Positions 46,673-55,294 of a DNA stretch of 64,000 nt are shown here, piece after piece. The stretch lies in contig CAXSBR010000014.1 in the NCBI GenBank assembly GCA_964236495.1, positions 1-64,000 on the forward strand, read 5' to 3'. Source of the stretch: CAXSBR01 sp964236495. Its GTDB lineage: Bacteria; Actinomycetota; Actinomycetes; Mycobacteriales; Jatrophihabitantaceae. The translations under genes and the position numbers were made by a program. The notes beneath the pieces were generated by a model, which was given only the letters and a program-made list of their open reading frames with translations, was not told the origin of the DNA and made no database searches. Each line of letters opens with the position of its first letter. Position 1 is the stretch's first letter.

Positions 46673-47179
46673 TCAGTCGAGGGGGCTGCGGGCGCTGGCT
46701 CGGGCACTTTGGTTAATGCCGCCGGCACGTCCGATCAGCGACTGGAACGCCACCGTGGTGTGTCGGTGGCAGCTGATGCGCACGGTCTGGCGGTCGGCGT
46801 CGAGTGAAGGTGCATCGACGACGATGCTCGCGCGCGCCGGATCGCGAGCTAGGAAGGCGTTCAGCGCAGCCTGAGCATTGCCCAGCGGAAGGTTGTCCGT
46901 GCTCAGGCCACCGAAGTGCAGCCGGTCGGTGCTGACGCCACTGGCCGCGGCCAACGCTGCCGCATCGCACGTGGACTGCAGCGAACGCTGGCGCGTGAAG
47001 GCGCTACCCAGGGCGATCGAGCCGGCGACGAAGAGAATCGCAACAAGCCAAAACCCGATGATCAAAGGCAGCACTGATCCGCGGTCGTCGCGAAGCGACG
47101 CGTCGGGGCGCACGCGCCTCTGAGGACCGGCCAGCCCACCTACGACGCGGTCGTCCACCGATGGGAACAAATCGGTCAC
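46673..47179 (-). CDS. TadG-like pilus-assembly/secretion protein
   Basis: 168 residues from GTG 47179; the open frame continues upstream but is the shadow of the divergent gene. DDRGSVLPLIIGFWLVAILFVAGSIA followed by FTRQRSLQSTCDAAALAAASG is the N-terminal membrane signature of TadG-like proteins. The C-terminal ~80 residues form a small extracellular domain with Cys in RISCHRH. It lies close to the Tad operon, separated by the LAxTG gene and hppA. Confidence 0.75.
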   Translation of the reverse strand: MTDLFPSVDDRVVGGLAGPQRRVRPDASLRDDRGSVLPLIIGFWLVAILFVAGSIALGSAFTRQRSLQSTCDAAALAAASGVSTDRLHFGGLSTDNLPLGNAQAALNAFLARDPARASIVVDAPSLDADRQTVRISCHRHTTVAFQSLIGRAGGINQSARASARSPLD

Positions 47180-47278
47180 AACGTCCAGTAGATCACTCGA
47201 ACCCGAGCAGCGGTAGTCGGCGCGGCGCGGGCTGTGGACGCCCGCCCGCTCGATCGGTGTATGCGAGGCTGTCTGGCC

Positions 47279-48010
47279 ATGCAGTTCTCCTTGTTCGGTG
47301 CGGCAGCCGCTGCACCGACTCGGGACGACCTGGATGGAATCGTTCTCGCCGGCGGGCAGTGGGTGCGCGCGCATGCCGGCCAGGCGCGGCTGTCGATCCT
47401 GGTCGACCAGCGCTGGCGGGCGGTTGCGCTGGCGGCCGAGCTGGCGCTGCGCGACGAATCGGCGGAGCTGGTTGAGGTCGGCCACGCCGGCGAATTCAGT
47501 GGGCTGATCAGCGTGCGAACGGCGCTGCGCGGCGAGCTGCTACCGGCCGCCGAGCGGTGGACCCACGGCGCGCGGCTGGTGCCACCTGCCGATCTGGCGC
47601 TGACCGGAGGGGGCCTGCGGTTGTGGGCGATCGCTACCGGCCGGCGCGACGAGAGCGGGTATCTGCTGGGCACACCCAGCGTGGATAGCGGTGTGCATCG
47701 CGCGGCCGGCGCGCAGCTCGCCGCGCTGGGACTGGCGGCAGTGGGCGTCGGGCAGCGCGGACGACCGGGACGACCGGGTGAGCATCGAGCGGAGCCCGTA
47801 GACAGTACAGCGGGTGAGCATCGAGCGACGAAGGAGCGAGGAGCGGAGCCCGTAGACAGCACAGCGGGCGAGCATCGCAGCGACGAAGAAGCGCGCAGCG
47901 GCCGGGGAGGGTGGCGGCTGACCGGCATCAAGCGCATCCGTCGATTCGCAGAGCTGCTGGGCGAGGCGCCGGTTGGAGCCGGCGTCGACTGGCCTACGTC
48001 GATGAGATAA
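47279..48010 (+). CDS. Conserved actinobacterial hypothetical with repeat-derived insert
   Basis: 243 residues from ATG 47279. The first ~160 residues (MQFSLFGAAAAAP, DLDGIVLAGGQWVR, ARLSILVDQRWRAVAL) resemble a conserved actinobacterial hypothetical family; no function is known. Residues about 165-210 (RGRPGRPGEHRAEPVDST...) are encoded by copies of the dispersed repeat also found after coaX. The normal-looking end (LTGIKRIRRFAELLGEAPVGAG) follows, so the repeat is an in-frame insertion. It is divergent from the TadG-like gene. Confidence 0.7.
   Translation: MQFSLFGAAAAAPTRDDLDGIVLAGGQWVRAHAGQARLSILVDQRWRAVALAAELALRDESAELVEVGHAGEFSGLISVRTALRGELLPAAERWTHGARLVPPADLALTGGGLRLWAIATGRRDESGYLLGTPSVDSGVHRAAGAQLAALGLAAVGVGQRGRPGRPGEHRAEPVDSTAGEHRATKERGAEPVDSTAGEHRSDEEARSGRGGWRLTGIKRIRRFAELLGEAPVGAGVDWPTSMR
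47780..47910 (+). repeat. Dispersed repeat copies inside a coding gene
   Basis: Three partial copies start with GAGCATCG at 47780, 47816 and 47870. The complete one (47816-47859) matches the coaX repeat in 37 of 44 positions by eye. The first copy lacks the central ACGAAGGAGCGAGG part. The array is read in frame. Confidence 0.8.
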
Positions 48011-48090
48011 CCAACGCGCACAGTGCTTGCTGCGGTGCAGGACCAGTCGCATCTCTGGCAGCAAGTGCCGATTAGGCGCAGTATGGCCCG

Positions 48091-48747
48091 ATGGATCAGG
48101 GCGTCGGGGACGCCCATGGCGACGATACGATCGTCGTCGGCGGCGCCTCGCCCTGGCTCGAGCGCTGGGCCGCGATCCCGGTGGTCGCGAGATGGCTGCT
48201 CGGTGTAACAGCGGTTCTGAGCGCCGTGGCCGTCACCGGCGCGGAGCTGGCCATCCATACCCATCCGCAGCACCGCACCCGCACAATTACCGCGCCGCCG
48301 ACCAGTGCCATCGTCACTACCGACGCGGCCGGCTGCCCGGTGCACGTGACGTGCACGCTGAGCGCCGCGGCCCCGCCGGCAGTCCTACGGGCGGTACGGC
48401 ACGCCTTTCCCGGCGCGTCGGTCGTGTCCTCCGTCGCCACCCTGGACGCGGCCAGTGGCCGGGTGTATCGCCGGGTATCCGTCGCCGCGGCCGGAGCGAC
48501 GACGGTGACGGTCTCCGCGCAGTGCATTCCCGGCGCCAAGGCTGTGCCGCGCCTGGTCCTGCAGGGTGAACGAATCTTCGGAGAGCTCGACGGCAGCACC
48601 AAGGTGCTGAGCCGGACCTGGCAGGTCGTCACGCCCGGACGCACCGGGTGCAGCGCCGCGGTCGGCGTCGACACCGCAACTGCGAGCCAGGACATCAACG
48701 TTGCTGCTCTGAGGCTGGCGGCGGACCCGCTGGTGCAGTTGCCGTGA
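48091..48747 (+). CDS. Single-pass membrane protein with conserved cysteines (paralogue 1)
   Basis: 218 residues. A cytoplasmic N terminus of ~30 residues, one membrane helix (VVARWLLGVTAVLSAVAVTG), then an extracellular domain with AAGCPVHVTCTLS, SAQCIPGA and RTGCSAAV. The next gene encodes the same layout, and its start overlaps this stop. I do not recognise the family. The Cys spacing suggests two disulfide bonds in an exported domain, which would act outside the membrane. Confidence 0.75.
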   Translation: MDQGVGDAHGDDTIVVGGASPWLERWAAIPVVARWLLGVTAVLSAVAVTGAELAIHTHPQHRTRTITAPPTSAIVTTDAAGCPVHVTCTLSAAAPPAVLRAVRHAFPGASVVSSVATLDAASGRVYRRVSVAAAGATTVTVSAQCIPGAKAVPRLVLQGERIFGELDGSTKVLSRTWQVVTPGRTGCSAAVGVDTATASQDINVAALRLAADPLVQLP

Positions 48748-49451
48748 AGGACATCGAGATCATCGAGGTCGATGAACACCAGCTGCCGCGCCGGGCGCGT
48801 GCGGCTGATGCGGACTCGACGTCGGTAAGGGGCCGCACTGCGGCCGCGGCGACTGGGGCGAGCCCGCGTCGGTTGGCGACGCCCATCGCCTTCGGAGTCG
48901 CCGCGTTGACAGCACTTCTTGCCGCAGTTCTGGCCGGCGCGGCACTGCGCGCGTGGCACTCCAGCGCGCGCACTGTGACCACGACCCGGACGGTGGCCGC
49001 TACGGTGCCGGTAACTGCCGACGCCATCGGCTGTCCGGTGACGGTGAACTGCGGCGTGTCGCCGATGCCGCTGCCCGAGTCGCTGTCGACTATCCGGCGC
49101 TGGAACGCCGACGCGGCGGTGGACGTCGGCACGGTCGTTTTCGACGAGCGCGGAACGCCGGTGCACAGCCTTATCACCGTCGAGCTCGCAACCTGGCATG
49201 CCGCTCCTGTCAGGGTCACAACTAACCGCGAGTCCGCTAGGACTCGGGTGCCATCGATAACAGCGGTGACGATCGAGTCGCAGTGCGTGCCGCACGGCGC
49301 GCGCGTCGCCAACTCGGTGCGCACCGACGCGCGGAGCACGGTGGTGTCGTTGACGGTCGGCGGGCGGTCAGGGTGCAGCGTCGTCGTCACCGGCGCCGTG
49401 CCCGCGGCCGTGCTGTCCCGGCTGGCGCACGCGCCGGAACTGCAACTCTGA
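48744..49451 (+). CDS. Single-pass membrane protein with conserved cysteines (paralogue 2)
   Basis: 235 residues from the GTG overlapping the previous stop. N-terminal cytoplasmic part ~50 residues (KDIEIIEVDEHQLPRR...), one membrane helix (IAFGVAALTALLAAVLAGAAL), then an extracellular domain with AIGCPVTVNCGVS, ESQCVPHGA and RSGCSVVV at the same relative positions as its neighbour. It is a tandem duplicate that has diverged widely. The function is unknown; a heterodimer is an obvious guess. Confidence 0.75.
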   Translation: MKDIEIIEVDEHQLPRRARAADADSTSVRGRTAAAATGASPRRLATPIAFGVAALTALLAAVLAGAALRAWHSSARTVTTTRTVAATVPVTADAIGCPVTVNCGVSPMPLPESLSTIRRWNADAAVDVGTVVFDERGTPVHSLITVELATWHAAPVRVTTNRESARTRVPSITAVTIESQCVPHGARVANSVRTDARSTVVSLTVGGRSGCSVVVTGAVPAAVLSRLAHAPELQL

Positions 49452-49479
49452 GCAAGCAGCAGCTCTGTACGGCGCCAGC

Positions 49480-50562
49480 TCAGTACGGTGGCGCAGTGCT
49501 CGCGCGCACTACCAGTTGCACGTCGAACGGGCCCGGCACCTCGGGAGTCTGTCCTGCCAGCACAGCCAGAACCACGCGCCCGGCTGCCTCGCCGCGTTCG
49601 CGCAGCGGCTGACGCACGGTGGTCAGCGGCGGCTGTCCGTGCGCGGCCGACGGCGAGTCGTCGAAGCCGACGACCGACAGCTGGTCGGGCACATGCAGAT
49701 CGGTGTCCTGTGCCGCGCGCAGAGCGCCCAGCGCCAGCTGATCGCTGAGCGCGATGATCGCCGTCGGAGCAGGCTGCAGCGCAAGCAACGCCAGCGTGCC
49801 GCTGGCACCGGCATCGGGGTCGTTGGAGGCGCACTCCATCACCGCAACGGTGCTCCATCCGATGCCAGCCTCCGACGCCGCCATCGATACCCCGGCCAGG
49901 CGTTGGCGAATGTTGCGGTATCCCGTCGTCGCCTGCCGGGCGATGTCCACGACGCCCTCGCGCCGGTCCAGGCCCAACGGCATCGAGAGCACGGCGATCC
50001 GCCGATGGCCCAGTCGGGTGAGGTGGCGGGTGAGCAGCGCCGTTCCGCCCAGGTCGTCAACGGCGACGAGCGGAAAGTCTGCGGTCAACGGCTGGTCGAG
50101 CACCACTACCGGCCGGCGCCGAGCGCGCACCGCCTCGATGGCCGGCGAGTCGTCGGGCAATGACAGCAGCACCCAGGCGTCGACCGCGGCATCGCGGATG
50201 TATGCCAGCTCGGCGGCTTGCTCGGTGCGGTCCCCGGCGGCGGTGTGGATGAGCAAGCCCAGCCCGGCCGGTTGAATTTGCCCGGCCAGGCCGTCGAGCA
50301 TGAGCACAGTTGCCGGATCGGAGAACGCGTAGGACAGGCCCTGATCCACCACCACGCCGATGGCGCCTACCGCACCCCGGCGCAGGCTGCGGGCGGTGGG
50401 GTCCGGGCCTGCAAACCCGAGTTCGCCGGCGCGGGCCAGAATGCGTTCGCGCAGGGCACTCGACAGCTGTTCGGGGTGGTTGTAGGCGTTGGACACCGTC
50501 GCGCGAGATACGCCCATGTCGTGGGCGATCTGGACCAGGGTCACTCGATCCGCTGGTGACAT
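49480..50562 (-). CDS. LacI-family transcriptional regulator
   Basis: 360 residues. The N-terminal helix-turn-helix is VTLVQIAHDMGVSRATVSNAYNH, followed by hinge-helix residues. A periplasmic-binding-protein-like sugar domain follows (AIGVVVDQGLSYAFSDP, VVVLDQP, VDDLGGTALLTRHL, SDQLALGAL, VGFDDSP). The ligand is unknown. It is divergent from a 61-residue gene; the space between holds two near-identical 18-base sites that it may bind, controlling itself and that gene. Confidence 0.9.
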   Translation of the reverse strand: MSPADRVTLVQIAHDMGVSRATVSNAYNHPEQLSSALRERILARAGELGFAGPDPTARSLRRGAVGAIGVVVDQGLSYAFSDPATVLMLDGLAGQIQPAGLGLLIHTAAGDRTEQAAELAYIRDAAVDAWVLLSLPDDSPAIEAVRARRRPVVVLDQPLTADFPLVAVDDLGGTALLTRHLTRLGHRRIAVLSMPLGLDRREGVVDIARQATTGYRNIRQRLAGVSMAASEAGIGWSTVAVMECASNDPDAGASGTLALLALQPAPTAIIALSDQLALGALRAAQDTDLHVPDQLSVVGFDDSPSAAHGQPPLTTVRQPLRERGEAAGRVVLAVLAGQTPEVPGPFDVQLVVRASTAPPY

Positions 50563-50581
50563 GCGTCGCTCCCCTCGCAGT

Positions 50582-50633
50582 TACTAGATCAGTTCAGTAT
50601 CGTTGTCCATGGAGCTACTAGATCGGTTCAGTA
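50582..50633. promoter_or_regulatory. Twin operator-like sites between LacI gene and small gene
   Basis: TACTAGATCAGTTCAGTA (50582-50599) and TACTAGATCGGTTCAGTA (50616-50633) differ at one base and are 34 bases apart. Each is an imperfect palindrome (TACT...AGTA ends). The position between divergent starts suits a repressor site; the LacI protein is the obvious candidate. Confidence 0.6.
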
Positions 50634-50661
50634 GCCATAGGACAGTGGCAAAGGAGCAGTC

Positions 50662-50847
50662 ATGAACAGCATCATCAAGAGTGTTGCCGCACTGGTGGGA
50701 CGCCGGGAAGTGTCCCAGCTGGAGTCCGACATCTCGACGTACACCACCGAGTCCGATCTGCACGAGTTGCACGAGATCCTGAGCCGCTACAGTGCCCAGG
50801 AGACCGCGGAGGTCCGACGCGTCGTGCGCGGTTCGGTACTGGTCTGA
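50662..50847 (+). CDS. Small hypothetical protein (61 aa)
   Basis: ATG with AAAGGAG seven bases upstream, a strong ribosome binding site. Sequence: a short amphipathic helix (NSIIKSVAALVGR), then a charged helical region (VSQLESDISTYTTESDLHEL ... YSAQETAEVRRVV). No membrane segment or Cys. I do not recognise it. Being divergent from a LacI regulator with twin sites between them, it is likely regulated by a sugar-like signal. Confidence 0.65.
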   Translation: MNSIIKSVAALVGRREVSQLESDISTYTTESDLHELHEILSRYSAQETAEVRRVVRGSVLV

Positions 50848-50992
50848 GCCTGTCGCTCCGTATCTGCCGGACCTCGGCTGGTTCTGGCCCACGGCGAACA
50901 AAGTCCCACCGGCTCGACAGATCGGTCCTGTACCGTCCGCGCTGGCTGGGATTCCAGCGCGTGAGGCCAGCGCGCGAGTCGATAGGTAGGAG

Positions 50993-53737
50993 ATGGCGGT
51001 GGCCAAGGCAGTAGCGAAATCGGGTAAGACGCTGGTGATCGTCGAGTCGCCGGCCAAGGCGAAGACGATCGGTGGCTTCCTCGGTTCGGGCTACATCGTC
51101 GAAGCCTCGATCGGCCACATCCGCGATCTGCCGCGCAATGCCGCCGACGTTCCCGCCGCCTCCAAAGGCCTGGCATGGGCGCGCCTGGGCGTGGACACCG
51201 AGCACGACTTCGAGCCGCTCTATGTCGTCAGCCCCGACCGCAAGCAGCAGGTGAGCAAGCTCAAGGCGCTCGTGAAAGATGCAGCCGAGCTCTACCTGGC
51301 CACCGATGAAGACCGTGAGGGCGAGGCCATCGCGTGGCATCTGGTGCAGACGCTGAACCCTAAGGTGCCCGTGCGCCGGATGGTCTTCCACGAGATCACC
51401 CCGCAGGCCATCGCGCACGCCGTCGAGAATCCGCGCGAGATCGACTCCGACCTCGTCGACGCGCAGGAAACCCGCCGCATCCTCGATCGGCTGTACGGCT
51501 ACGAGGTGTCGCCGGTGCTGTGGAAGAAGGTGTTGCCCCGGCTGTCGGCCGGGCGGGTGCAATCGGTGGCCACTCGCATCGTCGTCGAGCGGGAACGTCA
51601 GCGGATGGCCTTCCACGCCGCCGACTACTGGGGGGTCGAGGCGGCCTTCACAGCGGTCGCAGCGCCCGAAGCCGGGGTAGGCAATCCGTCGACGTTCACC
51701 GCCGCTTTGGTTGCCGTGGATGACGTGCGCGTCGCCACCGGCCGCGACTTCGACGCAGCCACCGGGCTCGCCAGCACCGAGGTGGTGCACCTCGACGAGG
51801 CCGGCGCCAAGGGACTGGCAGCACGGCTGGACGGTCGGGACTTCCAAGTGACCCGCGTCGAGGAAAAGCCCTATCGACGCCGTCCGTACGCGCCGTTCAT
51901 GACCTCGACGCTGCAGCAGGAGGCGGGGCGCAAGTTCCGGTGGTCGTCGGAGGTGGTGATGCGGGTGGCTCAGCGGCTGTACGAGAACGGCCACATCACC
52001 TATATGCGCACCGACTCCACGAACCTGTCGGCCACCGCGCTGGCCGCGGCCCGCACCCAGGCGCGAGAGCTCTATGGCGACGCCTACGTTCCGGCCGAGG
52101 CGCGTACTTACAACCGCAAGGTCAAGAACGCCCAGGAGGCGCACGAGGCCATCCGTCCGGCCGGTGACGCCTTCCGCACGCCCGGACAGCTCGCCGGCCA
52201 GATCGCCGGCGACGAGTTCCGGCTCTACGAGCTGATCTGGCAGCGCACGCTCGCCTCGCAGATGGCCGACGCCGTGGGCACCACCGTCTCGGTGCGCCTG
52301 GGTGGCACGTCGGCGTCGGGGGAGCGGGCCGAGTTCGCGACGTCCGGTCGCACGATCACCTTCCCGGGGTTCCTGCGCGCCTACGTGGAGGATGCCGAGG
52401 AGGGCGGCGAGGGCAAGGACGACGCGGAGAAGCGGCTGCCGGCACTCGAGCGCGGCCAGGAGCTGCGGGCGTCGGATTTCGAGGCCGAAGGCCATTCGAC
52501 GCAGCCGCCAGCGCGCTACACCGAGCCGTCGCTGATCAAGGCGATGGAGGATCTAGGCATTGGGCGCCCGTCGACATTCGCCTCGATCATGCGCACCATC
52601 CAGGACCGGGGCTACGTGTGGAAGAAGGGCAGCGCACTGGTTCCCACCTGGATCGCGTTTGCTGTGACCGGTCTGTTGGAAACCTATTTCGGCCGGTTGG
52701 TGGATTACGGCTTCACCGCCAGCGTGGAAAATGACCTGGACGCCATCGCCTCGGGCGACGCCTCCCGCGTGGGCTGGCTGCAGAAGTTCTACTTCGGTAG
52801 CGATCATTCCGACGCCAACGAGAATGCCGCGCGCATTTCCGCGCAGGGCGGACTCAAGCGGCTGATCGCCGAGCGGCTGGAGGAGATCGACGCCCGCGGC
52901 GTCAACTCGATTCCGCTGTTCGACGACGTCCTCGTGCGGGTGGGTCGCTACGGGCCCTATTTACAGAAGGGTCCCGACGGCGTCGGTGGCGCCGAGACCG
53001 GCCAGCGCGCGTCGGTGCCCGAGGATCTGGCGCCCGACGAGCTGACCCGGGCGAAGGTCCAGGAGCTGTTCGACGCACCGTCGGGTGAACGTGAGTTGGG
53101 CACCGATCCGGCATCCGGGCTCGAGATCAGCGCCAAGACCGGCCGTTACGGCCCCTACGTCACCGACGGCGAGAAGAGCGCGTCGCTGTTCAAGACGATG
53201 TCGGTCGAGACGATCGACCTGGACACTGCTCTGCAGCTGCTCACATTGCCGCGCACGCTGGGCAACGACACCGATGGTGCGGAGATCACCGCACAGAACG
53301 GCCGTTACGGCCCGTACATCAAGAAGGGCACCGATTCGCGCTCGCTGGAGTCAGAGGAGCAGTTGTTCACCGTCAGCCTGGACGACGCACTGGTCCTGCT
53401 TGCCCAACCCAAGCTGCGCGGGCGCCGGGCAGCAGCCGCGCCGCCGCTAAAGGAGTTGGGCGTCGACCCGGTCTCGCAGCAGCCGATGGTGGTCAAGGAC
53501 GGCCGGTTCGGCCCATACGTCACTGACGGTGAGACCAATGCGTCGCTTCGGACGGCGGACTCGGTGGACACCCTGACCGACGAGCGTGCCTCGGAGCTGC
53601 TGGCCGACCGCCGCGCCCGTGGTCCGGTGGCGAAGAAGCCCGTTCGCAAGGCGCCGGCGAAGAAGGCCGCGCCCAAGAAGCCTGCTGCCAAGAAGGCCGG
53701 AAAAGCAGCAACGAAGAAGGCATCGGCCACGTCGTGA
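50993..53737 (+). CDS. topA: DNA topoisomerase I
   Basis: Relaxes negative supercoils by single-strand passage. 914 residues. Toprim domain opening LVIVESPAKAKTIGGFLG; acidic triad ATDEDREGEAIAWH; catalytic Tyr in ITYMRTDSTNLS. The C-terminal part has repeated GRYGPYV-type modules (four) instead of zinc fingers, and a Lys/Ala-rich tail (KKPAAKKAGKAATKK), both usual in actinobacteria. The ribosome site AGGAG touches the ATG at 50993, so the GTG at 50999 may be the real start. Confidence 0.96.
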   Translation: MAVAKAVAKSGKTLVIVESPAKAKTIGGFLGSGYIVEASIGHIRDLPRNAADVPAASKGLAWARLGVDTEHDFEPLYVVSPDRKQQVSKLKALVKDAAELYLATDEDREGEAIAWHLVQTLNPKVPVRRMVFHEITPQAIAHAVENPREIDSDLVDAQETRRILDRLYGYEVSPVLWKKVLPRLSAGRVQSVATRIVVERERQRMAFHAADYWGVEAAFTAVAAPEAGVGNPSTFTAALVAVDDVRVATGRDFDAATGLASTEVVHLDEAGAKGLAARLDGRDFQVTRVEEKPYRRRPYAPFMTSTLQQEAGRKFRWSSEVVMRVAQRLYENGHITYMRTDSTNLSATALAAARTQARELYGDAYVPAEARTYNRKVKNAQEAHEAIRPAGDAFRTPGQLAGQIAGDEFRLYELIWQRTLASQMADAVGTTVSVRLGGTSASGERAEFATSGRTITFPGFLRAYVEDAEEGGEGKDDAEKRLPALERGQELRASDFEAEGHSTQPPARYTEPSLIKAMEDLGIGRPSTFASIMRTIQDRGYVWKKGSALVPTWIAFAVTGLLETYFGRLVDYGFTASVENDLDAIASGDASRVGWLQKFYFGSDHSDANENAARISAQGGLKRLIAERLEEIDARGVNSIPLFDDVLVRVGRYGPYLQKGPDGVGGAETGQRASVPEDLAPDELTRAKVQELFDAPSGERELGTDPASGLEISAKTGRYGPYVTDGEKSASLFKTMSVETIDLDTALQLLTLPRTLGNDTDGAEITAQNGRYGPYIKKGTDSRSLESEEQLFTVSLDDALVLLAQPKLRGRRAAAAPPLKELGVDPVSQQPMVVKDGRFGPYVTDGETNASLRTADSVDTLTDERASELLADRRARGPVAKKPVRKAPAKKAAPKKPAAKKAGKAATKKASATS

Positions 53738-53919
53738 GTCGTCGCAGCGTCCAGGGTGGTTACGCCCGAGCCCGTTGGCGGTGTTGCGATGCTGTCGACG
53801 GTGTTGCCAGTGCTGTTGCCGCTATTGACTGTGCTGTTGCCCGCCCGGTGGCACCGCTGCGACCGGTGCGGTCAGCTTCGCTGTCGCCGATGCGCTCGGC
53901 TAGGACGACGTAACCGATC

Positions 53920-54348
53920 ATGGTTGCCGGCGCGGACTGGGCTGCCGCCGCGGTATCTCTGCTAGGTGCCGGGTTGGCCTATGTGGGCGCGCGGCGCGGA
54001 TCGCGCCCTGAGCGTGACGCCGTCGTGGAGAGTCGGCGCGACGAGTGGGGTCGCCGGTTCGCCCAGGCCATCGACCTGATGGGTTCGGCGACGCCGGCAC
54101 AGCGAGCGATCGGCCGGGCGCTGTTCGATGCGCTGCTCGACAGCGATCTGGCCGGCCCGGACGATCGGCGGATCGCTGCGCGCCTCGTCCAGTCCGGGGT
54201 TCTGGAGGCGCTGCCGCCGGGTTTGCGGTTGCCCGCCTCGGGCGTGGTCGCCCATGTTGTGGACGATGTGCGGTTCGTGGAGGACGATGATGCTGTCGAC
54301 ATCGCAAGTGCCGAGGTAGAAGTTCCAGGGGTGGAGGGGCATTCATGA
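53920..54348 (+). CDS. Hypothetical protein, first of a small coupled pair
   Basis: 142 residues from ATG 53920. One weak hydrophobic stretch at the start (WAAAAVSLLGAGLAYVGA) could anchor it in the membrane; then a basic patch and a helical region (DEWGRRFAQAIDLMGSATPAQRAIGRALFDALLDSD). The tail is acidic. The family is unknown. The stop overlaps the next start (ATGA). Confidence 0.6.
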   Translation: MVAGADWAAAAVSLLGAGLAYVGARRGSRPERDAVVESRRDEWGRRFAQAIDLMGSATPAQRAIGRALFDALLDSDLAGPDDRRIAARLVQSGVLEALPPGLRLPASGVVAHVVDDVRFVEDDDAVDIASAEVEVPGVEGHS

Positions 54349-54488
54349 CGCAGATCGTGCGCGTGAGTCGCGAGCAAGTGGAGTCGGCCCGGTTGCTGGT
54401 CAAATGGGCCGGCGGGGCGGACAAGGTCGAGCCGCTCATTGCCAAGATCGCCGCCGCCGAACCGGCGACCGAGCGCGCCGACCGCTGA
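54345..54488 (+). CDS. Very small hypothetical protein (47 aa) coupled to the preceding gene
   Basis: Starts MTQIVRVSREQVESARLLVK and ends IAAAEPATERADR; ATG overlaps the previous stop by 4 bases. A single amphipathic helix-rich peptide, with Trp in KWAGGADK. The size and coupling resemble small partner proteins (for example an antitoxin or adaptor), but no family is recognised. Confidence 0.6.
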   Translation: MTQIVRVSREQVESARLLVKWAGGADKVEPLIAKIAAAEPATERADR

Positions 54489-54564
54489 TGTTCCAGTTCG
54501 CGGACGCTCCAGACCACTGACGCGCTGCACGCCGCACACATACTCGGGCAGTTAGCATCGCGGC

Positions 54565-55092
54565 GTGGCCGCGCACCGCAACGACGACGCCCTGCGCGCC
54601 CAGGAAGTCGACCGGATAGTCGCGGCGTGGGAGCGCGAACGCCCCGACATCGACGTGAGCCCGCTGCACGTCCTGAGTCGGGTGAGCCGGTTGGGTGAGT
54701 TGCTCACCGATCGTCGTAAGAAGATCTTCGCAGCACACGTGCTGCGCCCCTATGAATTCGATGTCTTGGCCGCTTTACGACGCGCCGGGAATCCCTATGA
54801 GCTCACGCCAGGCCAGCTGCTGCTGGAAACGCACGTCACGTCGGGCACCATGACCAACCGTCTCGACGTGCTGGTGGAACGGCAACTGGTCAGCCGTCGT
54901 CCCGATCCGCAGGACCGCCGGGTGACGCGGGTCCAGCTGACCCCGCCCGGCCGCGAGCGTGTCGACTCTGCGTTGACGGAGCTGCTGGCCGTCGAGGCGC
55001 AGCTGCTGGCCGGGCTGAGTGCCGACGATCGGCACATCCTGGCCGCCGGTGTACAGAAGATGCTCGACAGCGCCGCCGACCACACCCGCTGA
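54565..55092 (+). CDS. MarR-family transcriptional regulator
   Basis: 175 residues from GTG 54565. Winged helix-turn-helix: FDVLAALRRAGNPYELTPGQLLLET, then HVTSGTMTNRLDVLVERQLVSRRPDPQDRRVTRVQLTP, the MarR recognition helix and wing. N- and C-terminal helices form the dimer. The ligand and targets are unknown. Followed by a 570-base region with palindromic repeats. Confidence 0.88.
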   Translation: MAAHRNDDALRAQEVDRIVAAWERERPDIDVSPLHVLSRVSRLGELLTDRRKKIFAAHVLRPYEFDVLAALRRAGNPYELTPGQLLLETHVTSGTMTNRLDVLVERQLVSRRPDPQDRRVTRVQLTPPGRERVDSALTELLAVEAQLLAGLSADDRHILAAGVQKMLDSAADHTR

Positions 55093-55148
55093 AGGGCCGC
55101 AAAGAGAGACCCATCAGTCAGATGCCGACGACGTCGTCGTTGCCGGAG

Positions 55149-55205
55149 TTGTGGATATCCACCGGCCGTTAGATGGGCGACTCGGCGGCTGGTTGATATC
55201 CACAA
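55149..55205. repeat. 57-bp palindromic element, copy A
   Basis: Begins TTGTGGATATC and ends with its exact reverse complement GATATCCACAA; the 12-base palindrome GTGGATATCCAC is at the left end. Total 57 bases. It matches copy B (55295-55351) in 47 of 57 positions by eye. Confidence 0.85.
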
Positions 55206-55294
55206 ACTGAGTGACGCCCGGGGGGCATCCAGGTTCAGCCTCGGGGCGACGCGCGGCGGCGGCTGGGCCGACGGCGTGAGACACGAGGCGGAAA

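Noticed and set aside
53756..53965. Small plus-strand frame with CDRCGQLRCRRC (zinc-ribbon-like)
   Set aside because: It overlaps the start of the 53920 gene in another frame and has no clear ribosome site; kept only as a possibility.
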